A DNA stretch of 64,000 nucleotides from Pseudomonas sp. Z8(2022) (GCF_025837155.1 NZ_CP107549.1:2542001-2606000); one strand, 5' to 3'. Counted from the stretch's first letter, positions 39,082 to 48,749 are shown. Notes: a model not told the origin generated them from the sequence alone. Translations and numbers: made by a program.

Positions 39082-40716
39082 TCATACGCGGAAACGCCCC
39101 ACCAGTTGAGCCAGACCAAGAGACAGCTCGGACAGGTGCTGGCTGGCTTTCGTACTCTGCTCGGAGGTTTGCGCCGCTTCGTTGGACAGGTCGCGAATAT
39201 CGCTGATGTTGCGTGCGATTTCTTCGGTCACGCTGCTCTGCTCCTCGCACGCCGTGGCGATCTGCGCAGCCATGTCGTTGATCCGCTGCACCGAATCACC
39301 GGTCACACTCAGCGCCTGATCCACTCCGGCCGCCTGTTCCACGCTCTGCCGTGCCCGGGCGCTGCCTGAGTGGGTAGCCTTGACTGCGTTCTGTACGCCG
39401 ATCTGCAGGCGCTCGATCATCTGCTGAATGTCCTTGGTCGAGTCCTGAGTACGCGCGGCCAAGGCCCGCACCTCATCGGCCACCACTGCGAAACCGCGCC
39501 CCTGTTCCCCGGCACGCGCCGCCTCGATGGCCGCGTTGAGCGCCAGCAGGTTGGTCTGCTCGGCAATGCCCTTGATCACCGCCAGCACGGCCCCGATGTT
39601 GGCTGTCTCCTGCTCCAGCGTCTGAATGGTGTCGGAGGCGCTCTCCACCTCCTGCGCCAGCTGACGAATCGAATCGATGGTGGCACTCACCACCTGCGCA
39701 CCTTCGCGCGACTGGGTCTCGGCATGGCGCGCCGCATCGGCAGCATTCTGCGCGTTGCGCGCGACCTCGTGCACCGCCACGCTCATTTCGGTAGCGGCCG
39801 TGCTGACCTGATCCACTGCGGCGTGCTCGCTGCTGATCAGCCGGTCATTGGCGGCCGCCATCCCCGCCAGGCTCTTGGCCGAATCCGCCACCTCACCGGT
39901 TACTCGCCCGACCTCCCTGATCAGTGGCTGCAACTTGTCGAGGAAGCGGTTGAAGGCATGGCTGAGCTTGCCCAGTTCATCCTTGGACAGGACGTCCAGG
40001 CGCACTCGCAGGTCGCCATCGCCATCGGCGATCTGTTCGATGCGGTAGAGCAGATTGTGCAACGGGCGCGTCACCAGCAGCGGGAAGCCCACCACCAGTA
40101 CCAGACACACCAGCAGGCCGATGACGATAATCGCGCCCTGCTGCCAGGCCAGCGCCTCACCCCGTGCGATGGCCTCGGTGCCGACCGCATTGGCGGCACC
40201 ATCTTCCAGCTCACCCAACTTGTCGATGGCACTACGGGCCTCCTCGAACTGCGCTTCGCTGTCGGCGAAACTCAAGCGGCTGGCCGCATTGGGGTCAGTA
40301 TTGGCCATTTCCAGGACGCGCAGCGAGGTGGCCTTCCAGCGTTCGAAACCACGGTCGAATTCCGCCACCAGCGCCAGCGCGTCACTGCCAGGCTGCATCG
40401 CCGCGAACTTGTGCACCCGGTCATAGGCCTGCTGCAGGTTCTCTGCATGCGCAGCTCGCAGCTCGGCAGCATGCGCGCCGGAGTCCTCGTCAAGCAGGCT
40501 GCGCTCGGCAACGAATGCCTGATAGAGATCGCGGTCGGCATTGAGCAACAGGCTGATGGCAGGCAGGTGTCGATTGGTCAGTGTGGTGCTGGAGTCGGCG
40601 ACCTGGGTGATGCCGCGCATGCCCAGCGCCCCCATAGTTACCAGCAGCACCGCCAGCAACAGAATCGGCACTGCAATCTTCCAACGGAACCCCAGATCGG
40701 TGAACGCGCGCAGCAT
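39082..40716 (-). CDS. Methyl-accepting chemotaxis protein
   Basis: The 544-residue protein has a first transmembrane segment (about 13-35), a periplasmic four-helix-bundle sensor (about 36-190), a second membrane span (about 193-214), HAMP, and a cytoplasmic MA domain with [20 protein letters not shown]. No C-terminal CheR-docking pentapeptide is visible (ends GRFRV). Ligand unknown. It is a lone receptor, away from a che cluster. Confidence 0.95.
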   Translation of the reverse strand: MLRAFTDLGFRWKIAVPILLLAVLLVTMGALGMRGITQVADSSTTLTNRHLPAISLLLNADRDLYQAFVAERSLLDEDSGAHAAELRAAHAENLQQAYDRVHKFAAMQPGSDALALVAEFDRGFERWKATSLRVLEMANTDPNAASRLSFADSEAQFEEARSAIDKLGELEDGAANAVGTEAIARGEALAWQQGAIIVIGLLVCLVLVVGFPLLVTRPLHNLLYRIEQIADGDGDLRVRLDVLSKDELGKLSHAFNRFLDKLQPLIREVGRVTGEVADSAKSLAGMAAANDRLISSEHAAVDQVSTAATEMSVAVHEVARNAQNAADAARHAETQSREGAQVVSATIDSIRQLAQEVESASDTIQTLEQETANIGAVLAVIKGIAEQTNLLALNAAIEAARAGEQGRGFAVVADEVRALAARTQDSTKDIQQMIERLQIGVQNAVKATHSGSARARQSVEQAAGVDQALSVTGDSVQRINDMAAQIATACEEQSSVTEEIARNISDIRDLSNEAAQTSEQSTKASQHLSELSLGLAQLVGRFRV

Positions 40717-41041
40717 AATGGCACTCCAACATTAGACAGGTATCTGAAGCTTAGTCGAGCCTTGCCAAGTCGCCGTCTGGCTGCAAGAAACAACGCCGGC
40801 AGCAATCAGGGCGGTTGCCCCGACAGGCCATGCCCAGCGCCGCGCGGCGCCGGAAACCCGCAGGCCGATGCGTTTTTTGGTCGCACACCGGAACAACAAC
40901 GAGCGATGCGACACTAAGCCCTATCGGAAGTGTCTGCTGCGGCACTGCCGAGCCGTACCTTTTGTGCTAGCGTTCCCACGTTTTCGGCTGTGCAGCCCTG
41001 TCTGCTGCGCCGAACCTCTCACCTGCAAATGGAGTTACATC
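40717..41041. other. Divergent intergenic region between the chemoreceptor and HU genes
   Basis: A 325-base gap with no credible gene. It holds the two divergent promoters; I could not place their elements with confidence. GGAG lies about nine bases before the HU start. Confidence 0.4.
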
Positions 41042-41320
41042 ATGGCAATCACCAAAGACCAACTGATCAGCGACCTGGCCGAGGCCGTATCCCTGCCGAA
41101 AGCCACTGTGCGCACCCTGATCGATCAGCTGGGCGAAATTGTCGGCGACGCGCTGGAAAACGACGGTGAGATCACCCTGCCGGGTATCGGCAAGCTGAAA
41201 GTGACCGAGCGTCCGGCCCGCACCGGCCGCAACCCGCAGACCGGCAAGAGCATCGAGATCGCAGCCAAGAAAGTGGTCAAGCTGGTGCCTGCCAAGGCCC
41301 TGAGCGACGCGCTGAACTGA
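41042..41320 (+). CDS. HU-family DNA-binding protein
   Basis: A 92-residue histone-like protein with the HU signature GIGKLKVTERPARTGRNPQTG (minor-groove arm with Arg-Asn-Pro) and the N-terminal helix pair. It is most like the monocopy HupN type of Pseudomonas, distinct from HupA/HupB, but I leave the symbol blank. I chose ATG 41042 with GGAG upstream; a longer frame has no support. A GC hairpin follows. Confidence 0.93.
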   Translation: MAITKDQLISDLAEAVSLPKATVRTLIDQLGEIVGDALENDGEITLPGIGKLKVTERPARTGRNPQTGKSIEIAAKKVVKLVPAKALSDALN

Positions 41321-41330
41321 TTCAAGGTCA

Positions 41331-41356
41331 GGCCGCGCCCCGTCCGGATCGCGGCC
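41331..41356 (+). terminator. Hairpin after the HU gene
   Basis: GGCCGCG and CGCGGCC form a seven-base stem, followed by TTCCCCTTCCC. It lies between convergent genes. A weak T-run makes it a moderate call. Confidence 0.5.
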
Positions 41357-41370
41357 TTCCCCTTCCCGAC

Positions 41371-41880
41371 CTATTCGGCCAGCACTTCGATGCTGCCGCG
41401 CATGCCGGCCTGATAGTGCCCGGCAATCAGGCAAGCGAACTCGAACTCGCCCGCCCGGTTGAACGTCCAGATCATCTCGCCCCGCGTTTGCGGCGCAACA
41501 TGCGCCATATACGCCTCGCCATGCGCCATGCCCGGTGCCTTGAGCATCTCGGCAGCATGCTCATCCAGCGTCTGTCGTGTACCCAGGACGAACTCGTGCA
41601 TCAGCCTGCCATCGTTGCGATGAATGAAGCGGACGGTCTCGCCCTGCCTGACCTGCAATTTCGCCGGAGTGAAACGCATGCTGTCATCCATGCGGATCTC
41701 CACGGTACGGTCGACCTGACCGGCCTGCCCGGCGATACCCCAGGGTTTCTGCTGCGGAGCATGCTCCATCCTGCTCATGGCGCCATGTCCGGCGTGGCTG
41801 TCTTCATGTGCCTGGGCGTACGAGGTGCTGAGCAGCGCAACCAGTAACAGGGCTGGTGCGCAGTAAGAGGCTCGTTTCAT
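41371..41880 (-). CDS. Cupredoxin-domain periplasmic protein (CopI-like)
   Basis: A 169-residue exported protein: signal peptide ending near AQA (about 23), a short His/Met-rich linker (HEDSHAGHGAMSRMEH), then a cupredoxin fold. The type 1 copper ligands are visible as MHEF (His), FACLIAGHYQAGM (Cys, His and Met). CopI-type proteins protect periplasmic enzymes from copper. A Cys/Met/His-rich exported neighbour lies just upstream. Confidence 0.88.
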   Translation of the reverse strand: MKRASYCAPALLLVALLSTSYAQAHEDSHAGHGAMSRMEHAPQQKPWGIAGQAGQVDRTVEIRMDDSMRFTPAKLQVRQGETVRFIHRNDGRLMHEFVLGTRQTLDEHAAEMLKAPGMAHGEAYMAHVAPQTRGEMIWTFNRAGEFEFACLIAGHYQAGMRGSIEVLAE

Positions 41881-41979
41881 TTATCCATCTCCGATTGTTC
41901 GTATCGTTCGCACCCGACTGGGCAGGAACGGCAAGCCGGCCGCTAGAGCCGGCTGTGGTAACGCGGTAAAGCGATTCGA

Positions 41980-42351
41980 TCAACAGGAAGAGAAACGAGG
42001 GGGACGCTCGGGTGTATCCGGCACTATCGAGAGCAGTCGCTCATTCGGCAAAGGAGGCGGATGGGCACTATGCATCTGCCCGGCGTGGGCCAAGGGTAGG
42101 CCGATCACCACGGCACTGACGCAGAATGCACAGAGGCTGCAGGAAGTGGCACCGACCGGATGATTCGTTCCGGGTATCGAACTGTCCGCGTCCGTGATCG
42201 CGGCATGCTCACTGCAGTGAGCGGGCATCTGGTGCGTTGCATCACCGTCGTGCGCCGGCTGGCAGTTTTGCATGGCGAACGCAGCCATTGCCTGAACGGG
42301 CAGGGCCAGCATCAACAGGCCTACAAGGGCGGTACGCAGCCATTTACGCAT
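41980..42351 (-). CDS. Exported Cys- and His-rich hypothetical protein
   Basis: The 123-residue product from ATG 42351 begins with a signal peptide (ALVGLLMLALPVQAMA, about 8-23). It then has QNCQPAHDGDATHQM, PAHCSEHA and SCSLCAFC, and ends in Cys. The metal-ligand-rich composition and position upstream of a cupredoxin suggest copper handling; this is inference. No family recognised, and ribosome-binding support is weak. Confidence 0.65.
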   Translation of the reverse strand: MRKWLRTALVGLLMLALPVQAMAAFAMQNCQPAHDGDATHQMPAHCSEHAAITDADSSIPGTNHPVGATSCSLCAFCVSAVVIGLPLAHAGQMHSAHPPPLPNERLLSIVPDTPERPPRFSSC

Positions 42352-42540
42352 GAAGAAGGACAAGAACCCGTGCAAACCCGGACGCCCGATTATCCACTGC
42401 GTCCTGGTCAAAGGCCACCTCCCGGCAGCTTGACGCCAGTGCAAGCGTCATAGCGCAAAGAAAGCCAGGCTTGCTCCACACCAGCTAGAACAGCCCGGCG
42501 GCCTGCCGCCAGCTTGGGCGCAGACCGTCGAGATGATTGA

Positions 42541-43143
42541 TCAGCCCTGCATGGTCACGTGACGCGGGTGACTGGCAACGCGCTCGAGCCAGGCGCGGAT
42601 CGCCGGGAAAGCCTCGAGACTGAAGCCACCCTCCTCGGCTACATGGGTATAGGCATACAGGGCGATATCGGCGATGGAGTAGTTCTCGCCGACCAGATAG
42701 GGTGTGTTTTCGAGCTGCTGCTCCATCACTTTCAGGGCCTTGTAGCCGAGCTTCAGGCAGCGCGCATGCTCTTCACGACGCTCTTCGGGCATGCCCTGAT
42801 AAAGCTTGATGAAACGCGCCACGGCGACATAGGGCTCGTGACTGTACTGTTCGAAGAACTGCCACTGCAGCACCTGAGTCCGCAGGCGCGGCTCGCTGGG
42901 CAGGAAATTGCTGTCATCGGCAAGGAAGTTGAGTATGGCGTTGGACTCCCACAGGCAGGTGCCGTCGTCCAGCTCCAGCACCGGAATCTTGCCGTTGGGG
43001 TTCTTGGCCAGGAAGGCTTCGCTCTGTGTCTCGCCCTTGAGAATATCGACGTCGATCCACTGGTACGGCTTGCCCAGCAGATGCAGCATCAGCTTGACCT
43101 TGTAGCAGTTGCCCGAGCGGTAATCACCGTAGACCTTGAACAT
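42541..43143 (-). CDS. Glutathione S-transferase family protein
   Basis: The 200-residue protein has a thioredoxin-like N-domain (MFKVYGDYRSGNCYKVKLML, with Ser and Cys near the catalytic position) and an all-helical C-domain ending before SHPRHVTMQG. NPNGKIPVLELDDG is the conserved cis-Pro and glutathione-binding loop, and ESNAI follows. Substrate unknown. It follows the aminotransferase gene by 48 bases and may be co-transcribed. Confidence 0.92.
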   Translation of the reverse strand: MFKVYGDYRSGNCYKVKLMLHLLGKPYQWIDVDILKGETQSEAFLAKNPNGKIPVLELDDGTCLWESNAILNFLADDSNFLPSEPRLRTQVLQWQFFEQYSHEPYVAVARFIKLYQGMPEERREEHARCLKLGYKALKVMEQQLENTPYLVGENYSIADIALYAYTHVAEEGGFSLEAFPAIRAWLERVASHPRHVTMQG

Positions 43144-43191
43144 CGCGTTGCCCTCCCCGTCAAACCTCGCGGCAATCTCGCCGCCTGAAAA

Positions 43192-44358
43192 TCAAACCGC
43201 TGCCGCGCCCTGCGCATCGCGGATCACCGCCGCCAGCCGGCGCAGCCCTTCGCCCAGACGCTCCGGCGACACGTGGCTGAAGTTCAGTCGCAGGTGGCCG
43301 GGGTTGGCATCCGGATCGATGAAGAACGGCTCGCCGGGCATAAAGGCGACGTTCTGCGCCAGCGCCGCGTCAAGCAGCGTGCGGGTGTCCAGCGGCTGCT
43401 TCAGGGTCAGCCAGAAGAACAGGCCGCCCTGCGGAATTTCCCAGGTCGCCAAATCACCGAAGTGCTCCAGCAGCGCCGCCTGCATGGCGTCACGGCGAAT
43501 GCGGTAGAAGTCTCGCAACTCGGCCAGGTGGCCGCGGTATTGCTCACTGCCCAGCCACTGCATCGCCTGCCACTGGCCGATACGGTTGGTGTGCAGATCG
43601 GCCGACTGCTTCAGGCGCAGCAGATGCGGATAAAGATCCCTGGTGGCGATCAGGTAGCCGACGCGCAGCCCTGGCAGCAGCGTCTTGGACACGGTACCGG
43701 TATAGATCCAGCTGGCCTTCTTCATGCGGCTGACGATGGGTGTGGCACTGCCGGTATCGAATACCAGTTCGCGGTACGGCTCGTCCTCGATCAGGGTCAC
43801 GCCGAACTCGTCGAGCAACGCCGCTACCGCTTCACGTTTGGCTTCGCTGTAACGGGTGCCGGACGGATTCTGGAAAGTCGGGATCAGATAGGCGAAGGCT
43901 GGCTTGTAGCTTTCCAGACGCTGGCGCAGAGCTGCGAGCTCGGGACCGTCGGCCTCCTGCGGCACGCTGATGCAATCGGCGCCGAACAGCTGGAAGGCCT
44001 GCAGGGCCGCCAGGTAGGTCGGCGCTTCCAGCAGCACTTCGGTGCCCGGATCGATGAACAGTTTGGACGCCAGATCAAGAGTCTGCTGCGAGCCGCTGAC
44101 GATCAGCACCTGGCTGGCGTCGCAAGGCACACCCAGCGCACGCGCCTCGGCAGCAATGGCTTCACGCAGCGCCGGCTCGCCCTCGCTCATGCCGTACTGG
44201 CCCATGCTCGCCGGCATTTCTGCCCAATCCACCTTCGGCAGCATGGGTTCGGCGGGCAGACCACCAGCGAACGACATCACCTCAGGACGTTGCGCCGCAG
44301 CAAGAATTTCACGGATCAGAGAGCTTTTCAGGCGGGCGATGCGTTCGGAGAAGGCCAT
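43192..44358 (-). CDS. PLP-dependent aminotransferase, class I/II
   Basis: The 388-residue enzyme resembles the 2-aminoadipate/MocR-like aminotransferases. It starts MAFSERIARLKSSLIREIL and contains SFAGGLP, QTLDLASKLF and YTGTVSKTLLPGLRVGYL with the PLP lysine. I chose ATG 44358, which has AGGA seven bases upstream, rather than the first ATG at 44376. It diverges from a MarR gene and may be its target. Substrate cannot be assigned. Confidence 0.88.
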   Translation of the reverse strand: MAFSERIARLKSSLIREILAAAQRPEVMSFAGGLPAEPMLPKVDWAEMPASMGQYGMSEGEPALREAIAAEARALGVPCDASQVLIVSGSQQTLDLASKLFIDPGTEVLLEAPTYLAALQAFQLFGADCISVPQEADGPELAALRQRLESYKPAFAYLIPTFQNPSGTRYSEAKREAVAALLDEFGVTLIEDEPYRELVFDTGSATPIVSRMKKASWIYTGTVSKTLLPGLRVGYLIATRDLYPHLLRLKQSADLHTNRIGQWQAMQWLGSEQYRGHLAELRDFYRIRRDAMQAALLEHFGDLATWEIPQGGLFFWLTLKQPLDTRTLLDAALAQNVAFMPGEPFFIDPDANPGHLRLNFSHVSPERLGEGLRRLAAVIRDAQGAAAV

Positions 44359-44392
44359 GGAATGTCCTGGGTGCAAAAGTCGTTGGAATTAA

Positions 44393-44407
44393 GTCAAACT
44401 GCTTGAC
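44393..44407. promoter_or_regulatory. Candidate MarR operator between divergent genes
   Basis: GTCAA-ACTGC-TTGAC is an inverted repeat in the 82-base gap between the aminotransferase and MarR genes. A second dyad, GTCA-ATA-TGAC, overlaps the MarR start codon region. The two could serve autorepression and control of the aminotransferase. Confidence 0.5.
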
Positions 44408-44440
44408 CGAAACTACGCCGCCAACCAGAGATACGTCAAT

Positions 44441-44962
44441 ATGACTGACCTAAAAAATTTCCCCGGGAAATTTTTAACGTCGCCTGCCGAGGATGCGCAG
44501 GCAGGCCGTCAGGGCTCGCAAGTCATCAGGAATGCCGCTGCTCAGCAGGCTGCAATGGAAGCCTTCTTCTTCGGTTATCAGGCCTTCACTGCCAAGCCCG
44601 ATGAGATGCTGGCCAAACGCGGCCTGTCACGCGTGCATCACCGCATTCTGTTCTTCATCGCCAAATATCCGGGCCTGAACATGACAGAACTGCTCGGCTA
44701 TCTGGGCGTGAGCAAGCAGGCGCTGAACATGCCTCTGCGCCAGCTGATCGAAATGAACCTGGTACAGAGCGAAGCAGCCGCAGACGACAAGCGCAAGCGC
44801 CTACTCGGCTTCACCGCCGAAGGCGCCAAACTGGAACAGGCCCTGCGCCGCGAACAGGCGCGTCTGCTGCAGCGAGTGTTCGCCGAAGTGGGTGAAGAGG
44901 CGGTACGGGGTTGGCTGGCGGTCAACCACGCCCTGGCGCGCACACGCCATGAACGCACCTGA
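44441..44962 (+). CDS. MarR-family transcriptional regulator
   Basis: The 173-residue protein has a winged helix-turn-helix (LNMTELLGYLGVSKQALNMP, about 78-97; wing at DDKRKRLLGF). An N-terminal extension of about 45 residues precedes the fold. It diverges from the aminotransferase gene with two dyads between them, so it probably regulates that gene and itself. Ligand unknown. Confidence 0.88.
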   Translation: MTDLKNFPGKFLTSPAEDAQAGRQGSQVIRNAAAQQAAMEAFFFGYQAFTAKPDEMLAKRGLSRVHHRILFFIAKYPGLNMTELLGYLGVSKQALNMPLRQLIEMNLVQSEAAADDKRKRLLGFTAEGAKLEQALRREQARLLQRVFAEVGEEAVRGWLAVNHALARTRHERT

Positions 44963-45010
44963 GCCTGGGGCTGCCAGCTGCAATCGCTGGCGCGTGTAGG
45001 GGAGCCACGC

Positions 45011-45657
45011 TCAGCTCGCCTTCGCCCGCACCTCTGCAGCCCCTCTGAAGAACACCAGCATCAGCGTCACACCGGCACCCAGCAGGGGCAGCAGTGCGAG
45101 CAGCATCAACAACACACTGGCCAGCATCAGCCCGCCGACGATATCGAGCCAGGCCATTACCTTGAGCGCCGGATAAGGGTATTGCAGCCTGAGCAGACGA
45201 TTCCCAGCCAGGCGGTGCTGATTCCCGTCAGGCACAGCAACGCCATGTAACTCAGCGTTTGCCAGCCAGGAGCTGTAAACAGCTGCTCGCCGAACAACAG
45301 GTCAGCCAGTTCCAGCAACAGGGAACCTGCCAATACGGCCCATACCGGCAGGCTCAGGTTGCGCGCAGCGAAACGGGCTTCGGCAAAGGCCTTCAAGCGC
45401 AGCAGCAGGTAGCAGCCGAGCAGTACCAGCATCAGCCCCAGCCAGTCGGTGAAGGTGAACAGCAACTCGGCCTCATACGCTTCCAGCAGCGAGCCGGCGA
45501 ACAGCAGCCCGACCAGCAGGGCATTGGCCAGCACCGAAACCAGCGCCAGCCAACCCAGCACCTGCAACTGCCTGGCACTCCAGCCAGGCAATGCCTGCTC
45601 GCCGGTTCCGTCGAGCAACTCCACCTGCGGTGCACTGTAGGGATTGTCCGGTTGCAT
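45011..45657 (-). pseudogene. Frameshifted polytopic membrane protein gene
   Basis: Two minus-strand frames join into one likely protein: 45657-45157 (TM segments, ending GISTAWLGI and then a 15-residue out-of-frame tail) and 45235-45011 (RLLRLQYPYPALKVMAWLD plus two TM segments). Adding one base near 45198 restores one reading frame of about 215 residues and four to six membrane segments. The family is not recognised. It could be a true pseudogene or a sequencing error. Confidence 0.65.
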
Positions 45658-45798
45658 CGCCTTAGTCCTTGCGGCAAAAACCCGAGGCTAACCAGCGGCG
45701 CAACGCTTGACCAGACTGTACGGCTCAAGCCGGCCATGGCTGTACCGCGACGCCGTTACGGTCGCGCAATAGGCTTTGCCAGTCACGGGAGAACGACC

Positions 45799-46410
45799 AT
45801 GTCCACCGAACTGTTGCTCGCCTTCATCGCCTTCGCCTTCGTCACCTCGGTGACGCCAGGCCCCAACAACATGATGCTGCTCGCCTCGGGCGTGAACTTC
45901 GGCGTGCGCCGCAGCATCCCGCACATGCTTGGCATCAGCCTCGGTTTCATGCTGCTGGTGGCCGCCGTAGGCCTGGGCCTTGGCCAGGTGTTCCAGCGCC
46001 TGCCAGTGCTGCATGACGTGCTGCGCTATGTCGGCGCTGCCTATCTGCTCTATCTGGCCTGGAAGATCGCCCAGTCCGGCGCGCCGCAAAGCCGCGAGAA
46101 TCTCGAGGCCAGGCCATTTACCTTCCTTCAGGCCGCGGCGTTTCAGTGGGTCAATCCGAAGGCGTGGATCATGGCAATCGGCGCCATTACCACCTATACA
46201 CCGCAGGATGGTTTTTTCAGCAACGTGCTGCTGATCGCGGCCCTGTTTGCGCTGGTCAACTGCCCCAGCGTAGGTTTGTGGACCGTCGCCGGCAGCATGC
46301 TGCGCAAGTGGCTGGACAACCCGCGTGCCCTGCGCGCCTTCAACATCGGCATGGCACTGCTGCTGGTCGCCTCGCTCTATCCCATCATCGTCGACACTGG
46401 AATGTTCTGA
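45799..46410 (+). CDS. LysE-family amino acid exporter
   Basis: The 203-residue polytopic protein has the LysE/RhtB signature TPGPNNMMLLASG near residue 20-32 and about six transmembrane segments. Such proteins export amino acids or related solutes by proton antiport. I chose ATG 45799 with GGGAG upstream; a longer frame runs back through the frameshifted gene. Its stop overlaps the benE start (TGATG), so the two are co-translated. Confidence 0.88.
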   Translation: MSTELLLAFIAFAFVTSVTPGPNNMMLLASGVNFGVRRSIPHMLGISLGFMLLVAAVGLGLGQVFQRLPVLHDVLRYVGAAYLLYLAWKIAQSGAPQSRENLEARPFTFLQAAAFQWVNPKAWIMAIGAITTYTPQDGFFSNVLLIAALFALVNCPSVGLWTVAGSMLRKWLDNPRALRAFNIGMALLLVASLYPIIVDTGMF

Positions 46411-47600
46411 TGCAAGACGCCGCCCCTACCCGCCTGCGACCACTGGCGGACACCTCCACCTCGGCCGTGGTCGCGGGCTTCATTGCCATGCTCACCGGCT
46501 ATACCAGCTCTCTGGTGCTGATGTTCCAGGCCGGCCAGGCTGCCGGCCTCACCGCGGGGGAGATTTCCTCATGGATCTGGGCACTGTCGATCGGCATGGC
46601 GCTGTGCTGCATCGTGCTCTCGCTGCGCTATCGCGCGCCGGTGATGATCGCCTGGTCCACCCCCGGCGCCGCGCTGCTGATCACCAGCCTGCCGCAAGTG
46701 TCCTATGGCGAGGCGATCGGCGCTTACATCCTGGCCTCGGGCCTGATCGTGCTGATCGGTCTGACCGGCACCTTCGACCGCCTGATGCGGCGCATCCCCG
46801 CCTCCATCGCCGCGGCCCTGCTGGCCGGCGTGCTGTTCAAGATCGGCCTGGAAATCTGCGTGGCGGCCGAGCAGCAGCCGGTTCTGGTGGTCGCCATGCT
46901 GCTCGCCTACCTGCTTGGCAAACGCCTGTGGCCACGCTACTCGGTGCTCTCCGCGCTGATCATCGGCAGCGTGCTGGCTGGGGCCTTCGGCTTGCTGGAT
47001 TTCACAGGTTTCCAGTTGCAACTGGCCACGCCAGAGTGGACGACGCCGAGCTTCTCTCTGGGCGCCGCCATCAGTATCGGCATTCCGCTGTTCATCGTCG
47101 CCATGGCCTCACAGAACCTGCCGGGCATGGCCGTGCTGCGCGCCAACGGTTATGACGTGCCGGCCTCGCCACTGCTGACCAGTACCGGCCTGGTGTCGAT
47201 CCTGATGGCGCCGTTCGGCAGCCACGGGATTCACATGGCCGCCATCAGCGCCGCGATCTGCGCCGGCCCGGAAGCCCACGAAGATCCGCACAAACGCTAC
47301 ACCGCGGCGGTCTGGTGCGGCGTGTTCTATGCCATTGCCGGCATTTTCGGCGCCACGCTCGCCTCGCTGTTCGCGGCACTGCCAGCAGCACTGATCCTGT
47401 CCATCGCCGCGCTGGCACTGTTCGCCTCGATCATTGGCGGCCTGACCCAGGCCATGAGCGAACCCAACGAGCGCGAAGCGGCGCTGATCACCTTCCTGGT
47501 CACCGCGTCCGGGATGACCCTGGCCGGCGTCGGCTCTGCGTTCTGGGGTATTGTCGCCGGCCTGCTGACCCTGGCCGTGCTGAACTGGGGCAAGCGCTAG
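46410..47600 (+). CDS. Benzoate/H+ symporter family protein
   Basis: The 396-residue polytopic protein matches the BenE family: GFIAMLTGYTSSLVLM near the N-terminus, then AWSTPGAALLITS, and GSHGIHMAAISAAICAGPEAHEDP in the middle. BenE proteins import benzoate or related carboxylates. No benzoate pathway genes are visible here, so the substrate could differ. It is translationally coupled to the LysE gene. Confidence 0.9.
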   Translation: MQDAAPTRLRPLADTSTSAVVAGFIAMLTGYTSSLVLMFQAGQAAGLTAGEISSWIWALSIGMALCCIVLSLRYRAPVMIAWSTPGAALLITSLPQVSYGEAIGAYILASGLIVLIGLTGTFDRLMRRIPASIAAALLAGVLFKIGLEICVAAEQQPVLVVAMLLAYLLGKRLWPRYSVLSALIIGSVLAGAFGLLDFTGFQLQLATPEWTTPSFSLGAAISIGIPLFIVAMASQNLPGMAVLRANGYDVPASPLLTSTGLVSILMAPFGSHGIHMAAISAAICAGPEAHEDPHKRYTAAVWCGVFYAIAGIFGATLASLFAALPAALILSIAALALFASIIGGLTQAMSEPNEREAALITFLVTASGMTLAGVGSAFWGIVAGLLTLAVLNWGKR

Positions 47601-47605
47601 ATTCT

Positions 47606-47669
47606 CCGTAGCCCGGATGCAATCCGCGAGCACTCTGCCAGGTCGCCCCGGATTGCATTCGGGCTACGG
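47606..47669. repeat. REP-like pair (CCGTAGCCCGGATGC type)
   Basis: CCGTAGCCCGGATGCAATCC (47606-47625) and its near complement (47650-47669) form an inverted repeat with 19 of 20 matches. It lies between convergent genes. Confidence 0.7.
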
Positions 47670-47682
47670 ACTCGGTCGAAGC

Positions 47683-47702
47683 GGGAGGGACTTTAGCCGC
47701 GA
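47683..47702. repeat. REP-like element (GCGGCTAAAG type)
   Basis: GGGAGGGACTTTAGCCGCGA is the reverse complement of the 21696-21719 type. It follows directly on the 47606-47669 repeat. Confidence 0.55.
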
Positions 47703-47736
47703 CTATCACGGGCAAAGCCCTCCCCATTCTTTAACG

Positions 47737-48639
47737 CTACGCCTTTTCCCCTTGCACCGCCGGCTCGGCCAGCTCGACGCCGTGCACACGGTTGACCCAC
47801 AGCCCGAACAGCGCAGCGGTGACGAACATGATCAGGCTGTAGATGGCTGCGGGGATGGCCATGGTCGGGTTGTTCAGCAGCGCCGGGCTGAGTGCCAGGG
47901 CGATGGCCAGGGTGCCGTTGTGGATGCCGATTTCCATGGCGATGGCAATCGCCTGGCGCAGGTCGAGCCTGAGCAGGCGCGGCACGCAGTAGCCCACCGC
48001 CATGCTCAGCAGGTTGAAGGCCAGCGCCGCGCCGCCCACCGAAGGCGCGTAGTCCACGAAGGTGCGCCAGTCCTTGGCCACTGCCAGCAGGATGATCAGC
48101 AGCAGGAACAGTGCCGAGACGATCTTCACCGGTTTCTGCATGCGCTCGGCGAAGCCGGGGAAACGGCTGCGCAGCCACATGCCGATGGCCACCGGCCCGA
48201 GGACGATGACAAACACCTGCACCACCTTGGCGAACTGCAGCGGAATGGCCTGATCGGCGGACATGAAGTAAGCCAGCGACAGGTTGACGATCAGCGGCAT
48301 GGTCAGGATTGCGATCACCGAATTGACTGCGGTGAGGGTGATGTTCAGCGCTACGTCACCATGGGCCAGATGGCTGTAGAGGTTGGCGGTGGTGCCGCCT
48401 GGCGAGGCCGCCAGCAGCATCAGACCGACGGCCAGCGCCGGTGCCAGGCCGAACAGTTTGGCCAGGAAGAAGCAGGCCAGTGGCAGCAGCAACAGCTGGC
48501 AGGCCAGGCCGATCAACACCGGTTTGGGGAATCTGGCCACGCGGGCGAAATCGGCCAGGGTCAGGGACAGGCCAAGCCCGAGCATGATGATGCCCAGCGC
48601 AGCGGGAAGGAAAAACGTCAGCAAGGGATCGGCGGTCAT
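47737..48639 (-). CDS. Bile acid:sodium symporter (BASS) family protein
   Basis: The 300-residue polytopic protein has the BASS/SBF pattern: GIIMLGLGLSLTLADF, LLAASPGGTTANLYS and about nine membrane segments. Bacterial members import diverse organic acids with Na+. It stands alone between repeats and an SDR gene, so the substrate is unknown. Confidence 0.87.
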   Translation of the reverse strand: MTADPLLTFFLPAALGIIMLGLGLSLTLADFARVARFPKPVLIGLACQLLLLPLACFFLAKLFGLAPALAVGLMLLAASPGGTTANLYSHLAHGDVALNITLTAVNSVIAILTMPLIVNLSLAYFMSADQAIPLQFAKVVQVFVIVLGPVAIGMWLRSRFPGFAERMQKPVKIVSALFLLLIILLAVAKDWRTFVDYAPSVGGAALAFNLLSMAVGYCVPRLLRLDLRQAIAIAMEIGIHNGTLAIALALSPALLNNPTMAIPAAIYSLIMFVTAALFGLWVNRVHGVELAEPAVQGEKA

Positions 48640-48749
48640 TATTGTTATCGCTCCAGTTGTACCTCGCGAGATTGTGCGCAGTCAGGCCACTGCTGACAGT
48701 GGCCCTGCGAGCCAACCCTGGTTCCCCAGCAACTAGCGGGCCAGAGCGC

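Noticed and set aside
39370..40917. 515-residue plus-strand ORF opposite the chemoreceptor
   Set aside because: Shadow of the MCP gene; His/Gln-rich composition typical of antisense reading of Pseudomonas genes.
40717..41041. Flagellar-type promoter for the chemoreceptor
   Set aside because: No sequence was close enough to the sigma-28 consensus at proper spacing to be called.
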